The notes below the pieces were generated by a model, which searched no databases, had not been told where the DNA came from, and was given only the letters and a program-made list of their open reading frames with translations. A program made the translations under genes and the position numbers. A stretch of 64,000 nucleotides of DNA, from the NCBI GenBank assembly GCA_013288285.1, contig JABDCE010000003.1, positions 1-64,000 on the forward strand, written 5' to 3'. Positions 37,247 through 46,977 of the stretch are shown in pieces; the first letter of the stretch is position 1; every line of letters begins with the position of its first letter. The stretch is from Bacteroidota bacterium (lineage in GTDB: Bacteria; Bacteroidota; Bacteroidia; Chitinophagales; Chitinophagaceae).

Positions 37247-38125
37247 ATGACCATAATACCAGGAGAGATAAAGACGGCGCAGCTACACGCTTATTTACTG
37301 GGTGCTGTAGCGCCCCGGCCTATCTGCTTTGCCAGCACTATAGACAGCAATGGCAACGCCAACCTTTCCCCGTTCAGCTTCTTCAACGTATTCGGGAGTA
37401 AGCCACCGGTGCTCATCTTCTCCCCTGCCCGCAGGGTGCGGGACAATACAATAAAGCATACACTGGAAAATGTGTATGAAACAAAAGAAGTGGTGATAAA
37501 CGTAGTCAACTACGACATGGTGCACCAGGCCAGCCTGAGCAGTTGTGAATACCCCAAGGGCACTGACGAGTTTGTGAAAGCAGGGTTTACGGCTGTAAAG
37601 TCTGATATAGTGAAGCCGTACCGCGTAAAGGAATCGCCGGTGCAACTTGAGTGCAAGCTACTGCAGGTAATAGAGACTGGTAAGGAAGGTGGTGCAGGCA
37701 ACCTCATCATCTGCGAGGTGGTGTGTATGCACATAGATGACAACATACTGGATGCCGCAGGTAAAATAGACCCACATAAAATAGACCTGGTAGCGCGCAT
37801 GGGTGCAGATTATTATTGCCGCGCTTCAGGCAATGCGGTTTTCGAAGTGCATAAACCGAATATAGAACTGGGAATAGGCGTAGATGCGCTACCGGCCCAC
37901 ATTCGCCATAGCAGTGTGCTTACGGGTAATAACCTGGGTATGCTGGGTAATTGCACATCGATACCTGTAATCAGTGAGCTGATGTATGACGAAAGGCTTT
38001 CGGGCATTCTGAAAGAATACACCCATGATGAGGATGCAAAAAAACAGGCGATACACCAATATGCAAAAGAGCTGCTGGACTCCGGGCATGTAACTGAAGC
38101 CTGGCATGTGCTGCTGGCAGAGTAG
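37247..38125 (+). CDS. flavin reductase family protein
   Basis: YLLGAVAPRPICFASTIDSNGNANLSPFSFFNVFGSKPPVLIFSP. Confidence 0.92.
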   Translation: MTIIPGEIKTAQLHAYLLGAVAPRPICFASTIDSNGNANLSPFSFFNVFGSKPPVLIFSPARRVRDNTIKHTLENVYETKEVVINVVNYDMVHQASLSSCEYPKGTDEFVKAGFTAVKSDIVKPYRVKESPVQLECKLLQVIETGKEGGAGNLIICEVVCMHIDDNILDAAGKIDPHKIDLVARMGADYYCRASGNAVFEVHKPNIELGIGVDALPAHIRHSSVLTGNNLGMLGNCTSIPVISELMYDERLSGILKEYTHDEDAKKQAIHQYAKELLDSGHVTEAWHVLLAE

Positions 38126-38234
38126 CGTATGCGCACATTGTTAATATCTTGTGCATATCATATAGCCCTAATATTCAAATAATATTTTGGTAACATAATA
38201 GTCGGTAACTTTAGTAGAACTAAACTTTACTAAC

Positions 38235-38708
38235 ATGTTATGGCGACGATTCAGCGGAGAACCACTGCGGACACCGATCAAAAAAGCAGTAGAAGAGGCT
38301 ATCATCAGGGAAACAAATGCAGGATTCAAGCTTAAGGTGTGCATAGGCACCGACTCGCAGGTGCGGGCTACTGAAACCGAGTTTGCCACTGTTATTGTAT
38401 TTCTTCGCGAAAAACACGGCGGGTTTATGTTTATCAGCAACGATAAAACAAAACAGCCGTATAGTATCAAGGAGCGGATGCTGGTGGAAGTAGCCAAGAG
38501 CATTGAGATCGCTTATGAGCTCTGCGACCTGTTCAACAAGTATGATGTAGACATGGAAGTTCACGCCGACATCAACACGAATCCGCAGTTTAAGAGCAAT
38601 GAGGCACTGCGTGAAGCCATGGGCTACATATTGGGCATGGGGTATGCCTTCAAAGCCAAGCCAGACGCGTTTGCGAGCAGTTGCTGCGCCGATAAAATGG
38701 TGAACTGA
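38235..38708 (+). CDS. YkuK-like (DUF458) RNase H-fold protein
   Basis: CIGTDSQVRATETEFATVIVFLREKHGG...DVDMEVHADINTNPQFKSNEALREAMGYILGMGYAFKAKPDAFASS. Confidence 0.8.
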   Translation: MLWRRFSGEPLRTPIKKAVEEAIIRETNAGFKLKVCIGTDSQVRATETEFATVIVFLREKHGGFMFISNDKTKQPYSIKERMLVEVAKSIEIAYELCDLFNKYDVDMEVHADINTNPQFKSNEALREAMGYILGMGYAFKAKPDAFASSCCADKMVN

Positions 38709-38852
38709 CCCACACCATTTCCTACCGTTTACAGGGGCTTTACCTCCCCTGGTTGGAAACATCTCCCCTAAATTTTAAATATTTCCAACATTTTTTCTGT
38801 TATTATAAAGAAAAAGCTTAAATTTACTATTACTTAATAGTGCTTTATTCTG

Positions 38853-41800
38853 ATGAAAACCCGCTATCTCATTTTGTTATATGCCTTAGTGCTATATGCA
38901 GGGCACACCTACGCACAGTCTCCGGTAGAGTTTATTAAAAATGAAGGGCAGTGGGCAAGCTGGTTTAAGTATAAAGCACAAGTGCAAGGACAGGGAGGAG
39001 AGATTTTCCTGGAGAATGATGGATTGCGGTATCTTCTCTGCGACCCTGCGAACGCATACAAGATGGATTCTTTTCATCACGGGCAGATCACTAAAAAGCC
39101 CACGATGAAATTTCATGTTTACAAAATGACCTTCGAAGGCGCCTCTCAACAGCCTGAAATGCAAGGCCAGAGGCCAGAGCCGAGTTACTACAACTATTTT
39201 ATTGGCAATGACCCGACACATTGGAAATCAGGTATACACCCCTACCAGGGCCTGAACTATAATAATCTGTACAAGGGTATTAACATGCAGCTCTCTTCAG
39301 AAGGGAGTTCACTGGTTTATGAGTTTTTCGTACAGCCGGGCGCAGACGCTTCGCAAATACTGCTGAAATTTGAAGGGGCGGAGAAAATGTCCATCAATGA
39401 TGATAACCTGATCATCAACACCTCAGTGGGTAAGGTGATGGAGGTGAAACCCAACGCCTATCAATACATCAATGACAACAAAGTACCAGTTGCCTGCAAC
39501 TATCATTTAAAGAACAATAAAGTTTCTTTTGATTTCCCGGATGGCTACGACCATACGCAACAACTGATCATTGATCCTACTATTGTTTTCTGCTCGTTTA
39601 CCGGCTCATCTGCTGATAACTGGGGCTTTACAGCCACATACGACAATGCAGGCAACTTCTACATGGGCGGCTTAGTCAATGCACTGTCGGTTGGAGCGGG
39701 TGGAATGGGTGGATCTTACCCGGTAACACCCGGAGCTTATCAAAGCACTTTTGCCGGTGGTGAAGGTAACAATGCCTTTGAGTATGGCGCTGATATAGGT
39801 ATCATGAAACTGGCCCCCGATGGCAAGACCCGTATATATGCCACTTACCTGGGCGGCACGGGCAACGAGCGACCACATAGTATGATAGTAGATGGCGCCG
39901 GTAACCTGATAGTAGCAGGACGCACACACTCTATAGATTTCCCGGTTACGACAGGTGCGTTCCAAACAACCAACCACGGGGGGTGGGATATAATAGTTTC
40001 CAAGTTCAACCCAACAGCAACTGCGTTGATAGGATCCACGTACATGGGCGGCAGCGCCGATGACGGTGTGAATTTCGACTCAACAGAGGTGGGATATGGC
40101 CAACTGAAATATAACTATGGCGATGATGCACGCAGTGAGGTGCAGATAGACAACAGCGGGAATATTTATGTGGCTGGCTGCACAGAATCTACCGACTTCC
40201 CTACCAAATCTGCAATAGCCACTACACTTTCCGGGCTGCAGGATGGCGTAGTATTTAAACTGAACAGTACCCTTACCTCTATGCAATGGGGCACCTACCT
40301 GAGCGGCATAGGCTATGACGCCGGCTATGTACTGGCGTTCAATACTTCCCAAACGTCGGTGTATGTGGGAGGTGGCACTAACAGCAGCAACTTCCCTGTG
40401 ACGACAGGTTCGTGGCAGCCTACATTCGGAGGTGGCCTGGCAGATGGATATATACTGAAATTCCAGAACAGCCCTCCATACAATATACAGAAAGGCACGT
40501 TCATCGGCACATCAAACTACGACCAGGTATATGGCCTGCAGGTGGACATGGATGACAATGTATATGCAATGGGGCAATCACTTGGCGGTACTTTCCCGGT
40601 AACTGGTGGCGTGTATACCAACCCCGCTTCCAGCCAGTTCATCATTAAGATGGACAGCAATCTTTCGAAAGACCTCATCTCCACAATATATGGATCGGGA
40701 GATCCGGCACATACCAACATCTCCCCTGTTGCTTTTCTTGTAGATACCTGCCAGAACGTATATGTATCGGGGTGGGGTGGCGATCTTGCTTCCTCTATTG
40801 GATCTAAAACCGTACCACCAAGTATCGGTACTACTACCGGCATGCCGCTAACTTCTGACGCCTACCAAAGCACCACGGATGGATTTGATTTCTATTTTAT
40901 TGTGTTGGGTCCAGGAATGACGTCATTGCGCTATGCAACATTCTATGGAAGAAATGCCCCTGGCCAGTTCGGGGAGCATGTGGACGGAGGTACGAGCAGG
41001 TTTGACAAACATGGTATTATATACCAGGCCATCTGCGCCAATTGCGGCGGCACCGCCATAGGAGTACCTCCCTTCCCTACTACCACAGGCGCATGGTCTA
41101 CTGTAGATGGCTGCTCAGGTAACTGTAATGAGGCGGGGCTGAAAATAGCGTTTAACATTGGCCCGGTATCGGCGATCGTGAGTGCGGGGCCGAGTACGAG
41201 CGGATGTGCTCCATTAGTGGTGAACTTCACGAACGGTTCTAATAATGCCTTGTCTTATGTTTGGAACTTCGGGGATGGCACTACCACTACTGCTTTCTCT
41301 CCATCACACACATTTACGGGATCAGGCACTTATACAGTGACACTATCCGCGGCCAATTCCAATGCATGTTTCAAAACAAACGATACGGCCTATCTCTACA
41401 TTCATGTGGACACCAATATCATCTCGCCGTCATTTACCTATATACTCAAAGACAGTTGCAACCCATATACCGCCTCATACACTAACACATCAATCGATAA
41501 AGCGGGCGGCACGCCTACGTACCAATGGTACCTTGGCGATGGAACATCTTTTTCCGGGGTAACGCCTCCTGACCATAATTACCCGGACACAGGAAATTAT
41601 ATGGTAACGCTGGTAATGAGTGATGCGCTTGCCTGTAAATCGCCGGATACGGTGATACAGAAACTATCCATACATAATTTCAGGGTCTCTGCCAGCTTTG
41701 TGGCGCCAGATACGCTGTGTGCAGGGACGGCATTTACACCATCAATTAAAGTTTCGAATGGGGGAACCAGCCTTTGGACATTTGGCGACGGACATAGCTC

Positions 41801-42440
41801 AAACGGCGCTGACCCGAGCTATACTTATGACAGCACCGGTACTTATACCTTAAAGTTTGTAGAGAAGAACAGCGCAGCATGTAACGGTGCGGACAGCTTT
41901 ACTAAGACCATAACCGTGGTGACCGGGCCGATAGCGAATTTCTCTTTCGATCCGGTGCCTCCTGTACCTAATACGCCTGTCTCTTATACCAATGAGTCCA
42001 TAAGGGCTACGCGCTACCTCTGGAACTTTGGCGACGACACAACCTCTACCGACACCAACCCTGTACACCAGTTTGACAGGAGTGGCACCTACAAGACCTG
42101 CCTTAACGCTTACAACGAAACCACCTGCCCGTCTGTGATCTGCAAACAGGTGCCTACAGAGGTAGACCCGCTTATAGGCCTGCCGACAGCATTCAGCCCC
42201 AATGGCGACGGAAGTAATGACATACTCTACGTGCGTGGTGCGGCAATAAAAACACTTGACCTGAAAATATTTAACCGGTGGGGGCAGCTTGTATTTGAAA
42301 CCACCAGTAAAGAAAGAGGATGGGATGGCACATTCAACGGACAACCACAGCCCATAGAGGCTTATGCTTATGTGCTGAACGCTACCTTTATTGACGGCTC
42401 TGCCAAGGTGCTGAAAGGAAATATAACTTTATTGCGATGA
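38853..42440 (+). CDS. SBBP-repeat/PKD protein with gliding-motility-type (type B) C-terminal domain
   Basis: FIKNEGQW N-terminal region; SBBP units (YATYLGGTGNERPHSMIVDGAGNLIVAG); PKD units (YVWNFGDGTTTTAFSPSHTF); C-terminus LPTAFSPNGDGSNDILYVRGAAIKTLDLKIFNRWGQLVFETT. Confidence 0.93.
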   Translation: MKTRYLILLYALVLYAGHTYAQSPVEFIKNEGQWASWFKYKAQVQGQGGEIFLENDGLRYLLCDPANAYKMDSFHHGQITKKPTMKFHVYKMTFEGASQQPEMQGQRPEPSYYNYFIGNDPTHWKSGIHPYQGLNYNNLYKGINMQLSSEGSSLVYEFFVQPGADASQILLKFEGAEKMSINDDNLIINTSVGKVMEVKPNAYQYINDNKVPVACNYHLKNNKVSFDFPDGYDHTQQLIIDPTIVFCSFTGSSADNWGFTATYDNAGNFYMGGLVNALSVGAGGMGGSYPVTPGAYQSTFAGGEGNNAFEYGADIGIMKLAPDGKTRIYATYLGGTGNERPHSMIVDGAGNLIVAGRTHSIDFPVTTGAFQTTNHGGWDIIVSKFNPTATALIGSTYMGGSADDGVNFDSTEVGYGQLKYNYGDDARSEVQIDNSGNIYVAGCTESTDFPTKSAIATTLSGLQDGVVFKLNSTLTSMQWGTYLSGIGYDAGYVLAFNTSQTSVYVGGGTNSSNFPVTTGSWQPTFGGGLADGYILKFQNSPPYNIQKGTFIGTSNYDQVYGLQVDMDDNVYAMGQSLGGTFPVTGGVYTNPASSQFIIKMDSNLSKDLISTIYGSGDPAHTNISPVAFLVDTCQNVYVSGWGGDLASSIGSKTVPPSIGTTTGMPLTSDAYQSTTDGFDFYFIVLGPGMTSLRYATFYGRNAPGQFGEHVDGGTSRFDKHGIIYQAICANCGGTAIGVPPFPTTTGAWSTVDGCSGNCNEAGLKIAFNIGPVSAIVSAGPSTSGCAPLVVNFTNGSNNALSYVWNFGDGTTTTAFSPSHTFTGSGTYTVTLSAANSNACFKTNDTAYLYIHVDTNIISPSFTYILKDSCNPYTASYTNTSIDKAGGTPTYQWYLGDGTSFSGVTPPDHNYPDTGNYMVTLVMSDALACKSPDTVIQKLSIHNFRVSASFVAPDTLCAGTAFTPSIKVSNGGTSLWTFGDGHSSNGADPSYTYDSTGTYTLKFVEKNSAACNGADSFTKTITVVTGPIANFSFDPVPPVPNTPVSYTNESIRATRYLWNFGDDTTSTDTNPVHQFDRSGTYKTCLNAYNETTCPSVICKQVPTEVDPLIGLPTAFSPNGDGSNDILYVRGAAIKTLDLKIFNRWGQLVFETTSKERGWDGTFNGQPQPIEAYAYVLNATFIDGSAKVLKGNITLLR

Positions 42441-43468
42441 GAAAAAATGTGCTGCTGGCTTTTGTGTTGTTTGCGCTCATGTATCAAGGGGCCAATGGCC
42501 AGAGTATGCACTTTTCGCAATATTATAATGCCCCGCTGTTACTGAACCCGGCTAACACAGCGCTGATGCCCGACAACGATTTCAGGATAGGGCTTAATTA
42601 CCGCAATCAATGGTCTGTGGTGCCTGTGCCTTACAATACATTCTCGGCATATGGCGATTTCAAAGTGGGGGGCAATAAGGATAATGAGAATCACAATAAC
42701 TGGCTGGGCATTGGTTTTGCGTTCTTTAATGACAAGGCCGGCGACGGCAACCTGGCATTGACTGAGGTGCAGGGCGATGTTGCCTACCACCTGCAGATGA
42801 GCCAGCATACTATGTTTTCCTTAGGTGTTTCGGGAGCCAGTATACAGCGTAGCGTAAACTTTGACAATCTGCTGTTTGACGCGCAATGGGATGGGTTCAC
42901 CTTCAACGGCAATATCCCCAACAATGAGAAGGTGGGCATACTCAAAGACAACTACTATACGGTGGGTGCAGGCGCTAACCTGGCGTGGTTCCCGAATGAG
43001 AGCGTGTATGCAAAACTGGGCGGCAGCCTTGAAAACATAAACCAACCCGCCGAAAGCTTCTACGGCAGCACTAAAAATGTAATTGCTTACCGCCCGGTTG
43101 TGGACCTGGATATCGTGTATCAAATCAGCCCTGTACTCATTATCAATCCATCTGCGTACTATACTACCCAAAGCGGGGCGGCAGAACTGGTGGTAGGGTC
43201 CTTGTTCCGCACGGTACTGAGCAGCAAGAACCAGGCAACCTCGCAACTGATACTGGGATTATATACCCGCATGGGCGATGCTGTAATAGGCGTGGCCGGT
43301 TACCAGATGGGCAACATACAATTCATGGCTAATTACGACTTTACAATATCTGCATTAGCACCTTATAACGCCAGTTATGGTGCGCTTGAATTCTCCCTGG
43401 TGTATACAAGAGCCTACCACCCGAATGACGGAATTAAGAAAATGTATAGCTGTCCGCGCTTCTTTTAA
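42437..43468 (+). CDS. PorP/SprF family type IX secretion system membrane protein
   Basis: MHFSQYYNAPLLLNPANTALMPDNDFRIGLNYRNQWSVVPVPYNTFSAYGDF; ATGA overlap with the upstream type-B cargo gene. Confidence 0.95.
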   Translation: MRKNVLLAFVLFALMYQGANGQSMHFSQYYNAPLLLNPANTALMPDNDFRIGLNYRNQWSVVPVPYNTFSAYGDFKVGGNKDNENHNNWLGIGFAFFNDKAGDGNLALTEVQGDVAYHLQMSQHTMFSLGVSGASIQRSVNFDNLLFDAQWDGFTFNGNIPNNEKVGILKDNYYTVGAGANLAWFPNESVYAKLGGSLENINQPAESFYGSTKNVIAYRPVVDLDIVYQISPVLIINPSAYYTTQSGAAELVVGSLFRTVLSSKNQATSQLILGLYTRMGDAVIGVAGYQMGNIQFMANYDFTISALAPYNASYGALEFSLVYTRAYHPNDGIKKMYSCPRFF

Positions 43469-43502
43469 CAATTATTTTCATGCTTAATGGAAATCGTGGT
43501 AT

Positions 43503-43510
43503 TATATTTG
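43503..43510 (+). promoter_or_regulatory. Bacteroidetes -7 box (TATATTTG)
   Basis: TAnnTTTG 27 nt upstream of ATG 43538. Confidence 0.4.
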
Positions 43511-43537
43511 AGATACAATTAGCATAACGCACACTAT

Positions 43538-44239
43538 ATGGAAAAAGAGAAAAATAAAATACTGTTAGTAGAAGACGATACGAACTTTGGACAGGTATTG
43601 AAGAATTACCTGGAACTTCATGATTTTGTAGTAGAACTCGCCCGTGATGGTATACTGGGGCTGGCTGCGTTCCGCCGCGAGAAATATGACATTTGCCTGC
43701 TGGACGTGATGATGCCGAATATGGATGGCTTCACGCTGGCTGAAGAGATCAGGAATGTAGACCCTGACGTGCCTTTGTTCTTCCTTTCTGCCAAAAGCAT
43801 GAAAGATGACATATTGACAGGCTACAAGCTGGGCGCTGACGATTATATCACCAAGCCATTTGACAGTGATGTATTGCTGTCAAAAATAAAAGCCGTGCTG
43901 AAGCGTAACCAGGAGTTGCATGAAAAACAACATTCGCAGATAGAGTTCATTATTGGCGCATACCACTTTAACAGCAAGCTGCGTACGCTGAAACACGGCA
44001 CGGAATCAAGCACACTGTCTCCGAAAGAGAATGAACTGCTGCTGATGCTTTGTGAATATAAGAACGACCTGTTGCCTCGTGAAACCGCCCTGAAGCGGAT
44101 ATGCGGCAGCGATACTTACTTCAATGGTCGCAGTATGGACGTATACATAGCCAAGCTACGCAAATACCTGAAAGAAGATAGCAGCGTAGAAATAGTGAAT
44201 ATACACGGCAACGGGTTCAGGCTGGTGGTACCGGATTAA
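43538..44239 (+). CDS. OmpR-family response regulator
   Basis: ILLVEDDTNFGQVLKNYLELHDF...DICLLDVMMPNMDGF...GADDYITKPFD plus a winged-helix output domain. Confidence 0.95.
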   Translation: MEKEKNKILLVEDDTNFGQVLKNYLELHDFVVELARDGILGLAAFRREKYDICLLDVMMPNMDGFTLAEEIRNVDPDVPLFFLSAKSMKDDILTGYKLGADDYITKPFDSDVLLSKIKAVLKRNQELHEKQHSQIEFIIGAYHFNSKLRTLKHGTESSTLSPKENELLLMLCEYKNDLLPRETALKRICGSDTYFNGRSMDVYIAKLRKYLKEDSSVEIVNIHGNGFRLVVPD

Positions 44240-44249
44240 TACTGAAAAC

Positions 44250-44390
44250 ATGTTTAAAAAAACAAAGGTTAAATATACATTGCCCAGTGATAAGGACAAA
44301 GAAAGCTATGGACTTGTATGGGCGATGCTGGCGGTAAAAAACAGCAAGGTAGTTTCAGAAGAAAGCATTCTAAAGAAATTAAGGCGCTGA
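44250..44390 (+). CDS. 46-aa small ORF (not in supplied ORF track)
   Basis: ATG..TGA encodes MFKKTKVKYTLPSDKDKESYGLVWAMLAVKNSKVVSEESILKKLRR; starts 10 nt after the response regulator stop and ends before a strong terminator. Confidence 0.45.
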   Translation: MFKKTKVKYTLPSDKDKESYGLVWAMLAVKNSKVVSEESILKKLRR

Positions 44391-44426
44391 TGAAACTTGA
44401 GTCCCCGGAAATTAAGTAAATACTTT

Positions 44427-44460
44427 AAACAGGATGCGAATGACCGCATCCTGTTTTTAT
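44427..44460 (+). terminator. intrinsic terminator
   Basis: aaacaggatgcg-aatgac-cgcatcctgttt perfect 12-bp stem followed by ttat. Confidence 0.9.
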
Positions 44461-44501
44461 TTCACTTGCTTGCGGGCAAAGCAATTCAGCCATTATTTTA
44501 C

Positions 44502-44509
44502 TACTTTTG
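44502..44509 (+). promoter_or_regulatory. Bacteroidetes -7 box (TACTTTTG)
   Basis: TAnnTTTG with 7 nt to ATG 44517. Confidence 0.4.
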
Positions 44510-44516
44510 AGCCACA

Positions 44517-45320
44517 ATGAAGCATTTGCCAAACCTGCTGACGCTGGGTAATTTATTTTGCGGCTGTATAGCCATCGCATATATACTCAGCGCCCAGCCT
44601 TATATGACCATGAGTCTCCAAAACGGGGGGCTGCCTACCTGGCAGTGGGTGTATGGCGCAGAACAGATGTATTACGGCAGTCTATTCATTTTCATAGCGG
44701 CGATCTGTGATTTGCTGGATGGAATGGCCGCCCGGGCGCTGAGGGTATTCTCCCCTATTGGCAAAGACCTGGACTCGCTTGCAGACCTCGTATCGTTTGG
44801 GGTAGCGCCATCTGTGATCATTTTTAAATTCCTTTGGGATGCGCTGATGCAGGAAAAGAATGCCTTTGATGTAAATATGCTGGCCATGGCCCCTGCATTT
44901 CTCATTGCCTGTTTTGCGGCGCTGCGGCTGGCAAAATTCAATATTACCTCTGACCAGCAAAAAAGTCACTTTATAGGTATGCCTGTGCCTGCAGTAGGTA
45001 TTATTGTAGCGTCATTCCCGCTGGTGATGTGGTTTTGCAGCGGAAAGATACATCACTACTTTGCTATGGGTATGCAAAACAAATGGGTACTGTACTTAGT
45101 CATTGCGATCTTGTGCTGGTTGATGGTGTCCGGCGTGAAATTTATAAAAATGGCGCCTGCCAAATGGACGCTGGCTGCTGCATGGCCGCAACTGGTATTG
45201 CTCGTTTTTACCGGTATCTCCCTGTTTTTTTTATGGGTAGCGGCTATACCATTAGCATTTATACTGTATGTGCTGTTATCAATGATATATAAACAGCCGG
45301 AAGCAATAGAAAACAAATAA
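44517..45320 (+). CDS. pssA: CDP-diacylglycerol--serine O-phosphatidyltransferase
   Basis: LPNLLTLGNLFCGCIAI...DLLDGMAARALRVFSPIGKDLDSLADLVSFGVAPS, a CDP-alcohol phosphatidyltransferase motif. Confidence 0.93.
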   Translation: MKHLPNLLTLGNLFCGCIAIAYILSAQPYMTMSLQNGGLPTWQWVYGAEQMYYGSLFIFIAAICDLLDGMAARALRVFSPIGKDLDSLADLVSFGVAPSVIIFKFLWDALMQEKNAFDVNMLAMAPAFLIACFAALRLAKFNITSDQQKSHFIGMPVPAVGIIVASFPLVMWFCSGKIHHYFAMGMQNKWVLYLVIAILCWLMVSGVKFIKMAPAKWTLAAAWPQLVLLVFTGISLFFLWVAAIPLAFILYVLLSMIYKQPEAIENK

Positions 45321-45337
45321 CTGAAAATTTTTAGCTT

Positions 45338-45589
45338 ATGAAATACACTGCGCAAATCAATGTAATGCCACTAAAAGAACTGCTGGACCCACAAGGTAAG
45401 GCAGTAAACACAAGCCTGCACAACCTGGGGCTGACCCATGTACAGGACGTGCGCATAGGCAAGCGCATATCTCTGAACATAGACGCTGCAACGAAAGAAG
45501 AAGCGGAAAAAATGACGCATGAAGCCTGTAAGAAATTGCTGGCCAACCCGGTGATGGAAGCATTTGATTTTACATTGACGGAAGGATAA
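45338..45589 (+). CDS. purS: phosphoribosylformylglycinamidine synthase subunit PurS
   Basis: 83 aa: INVMPLKELLDPQGKAVNTSLHNLGLTHVQDVRIGKRISLNIDA...ACKKLLANPVMEAFDFTL. Confidence 0.93.
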   Translation: MKYTAQINVMPLKELLDPQGKAVNTSLHNLGLTHVQDVRIGKRISLNIDAATKEEAEKMTHEACKKLLANPVMEAFDFTLTEG

Positions 45590-45745
45590 GGAACGATGAC
45601 AAAATAAAGTACACCATCTTGCTCGTTCTTTCCATTTTTGCTTCGTTGTAAACATCTTTAAATAGTGCACTATTCGCAGATTTTACGCCTCGCAAAAAAG
45701 AAAAATAACTTCGCAATATAATGTACTTTATTTTGTCAACGTTCC
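45590..45745. mobile_element. MITE-like element, ~156 bp, 24-bp TIRs, flanked by TAA
   Basis: Left end GGAACGATGACAAAATAAAGTACA (45590-45613) and the reverse complement of right end 45722-45745, GGAACGTTGACAAAATAAAGTACA, differ at one position; TAA on both sides (45587-45589, 45746-45748); no internal ORF; central palindrome aatagtgcactatt. Confidence 0.7.
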
Positions 45746-45801
45746 TAAGACCCGTTCATTCTATTCTTAGTTACTAAATTCCCATTGAGGGATATGCGTT
45801 T

Positions 45802-46513
45802 ATGCGGCTTTACCTGGTACCATCGCCAATAGGCAACCTGGGAGACATCACCTACCGTGCAGTGGACATACTGCAGAAGGCAGATGTGATACTGTGCGAA
45901 GATACCCGCAGCAGCCTGGTATTGCTGAAGCATTACCAGATACAGGGCCCGGTAAGCCCTTATCACCAGCACAATGAGCACAAAGTGCTGCCCCACCTGA
46001 TAGACCAGCTCCGCGACGGCAAAACATTTGCCCTGCTTACTGATGCCGGTACTCCCGGTATCTCTGACCCCGGTTTTTTGCTGGTGCGTGAATGTATACG
46101 CCATAACATACCGGTAGAATGCCTACCCGGCGCTACCGCTTTTGTGCCGGCGCTGGTACAAAGCGGCATCCCGTCCAACAGGTTTGTATTCGAGGGCTTT
46201 CTGCCGATAAAGAAAGGCAGGCAGACCATGCTGAAGCTGCTAGCAACCGAAGAGCGGACGATCATTCTGTATGAATCTCCGCACCGGCTGGTAAAGACAC
46301 TCCATGAGCTGGTCACCTTCTTTGGCGCAGACCGGCAGGCAGCTGTATGCCGGGAGCTGACAAAAATATTTGAGGAGACGAATAAAAATACTGTTGCCTT
46401 ACTGGCTGCCCACTATGAAAAAAAACCCACCCAAGGGTGAAATAGTGCTGGTAATAGAAGGCAATCCATTCAGGAAATCAGAAAGGGACACCTCTACAGA
46501 AGACGAAGAATAA
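45802..46513 (+). CDS. rsmI: 16S rRNA (cytidine-2'-O)-methyltransferase RsmI, apparent frameshift at A8 tract near 46418-46425
   Basis: MRLYLVPSPIGNLGDITYRAVDILQKADVILCEDTRSSLVLLKHY... is RsmI. Frame 0 stops at 46440 (EKKPTQG*), while the adjacent frame encodes PPKGEIVLVIEGNPFRKSERDTSTEDEE* to 46513. Confidence 0.9.
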
Positions 46514-46581
46514 CCAGCGGCATAGCACATCAGGCTGTTGGCACTATTTATTAGCGTTTACCCGCAAACACCACCTTAACT

Positions 46582-46977
46582 ATGCCCATTTACCTGCAAA
46601 TAACCTGGCTCTTCATTCTGGCTATACCCATAGCCTGCGTTGCCTGGACGGTAACCCATGAAGAAGTATTCCGCGAGCCGCGTGACTATTGTGTCAAATG
46701 CAGCAAGGAAGGAAAGACAATACTACAAAGGAAATTCTTCTATCTTTTTACATGCGAATACTGCTTCAGCCACTACGTTACCGCATTCTTTCTTATCCTT
46801 ACCGGTTTTAAGTTGCTGCTACCCGATTGGCGCGGGTATGTGATCTCCGGCTTTTCGTTAGTATGGATCGCCAATGTATACATAAGTCTCTATAGCCTCA
46901 TAAAAATAGATATCAAAGAGGAAAAGACGAAGGAGCAACTGGAAGAGAAAAAGCTCAAAGAAAATGAACCTAAATAA
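46582..46977 (+). CDS. hypothetical small membrane protein with CxxC-type motifs
   Basis: 131 aa: hydrophobic N-terminus, CVKCSKEGKT and CEYCFSHY, then transmembrane segments. Confidence 0.6.
   Translation: MPIYLQITWLFILAIPIACVAWTVTHEEVFREPRDYCVKCSKEGKTILQRKFFYLFTCEYCFSHYVTAFFLILTGFKLLLPDWRGYVISGFSLVWIANVYISLYSLIKIDIKEEKTKEQLEEKKLKENEPK

Noticed and set aside
38728-38755. caggggctttacctcccctg hairpin downstream of the YkuK-like gene
   Set aside because: Short 6-bp stem and no T-tract; too weak to call a terminator.
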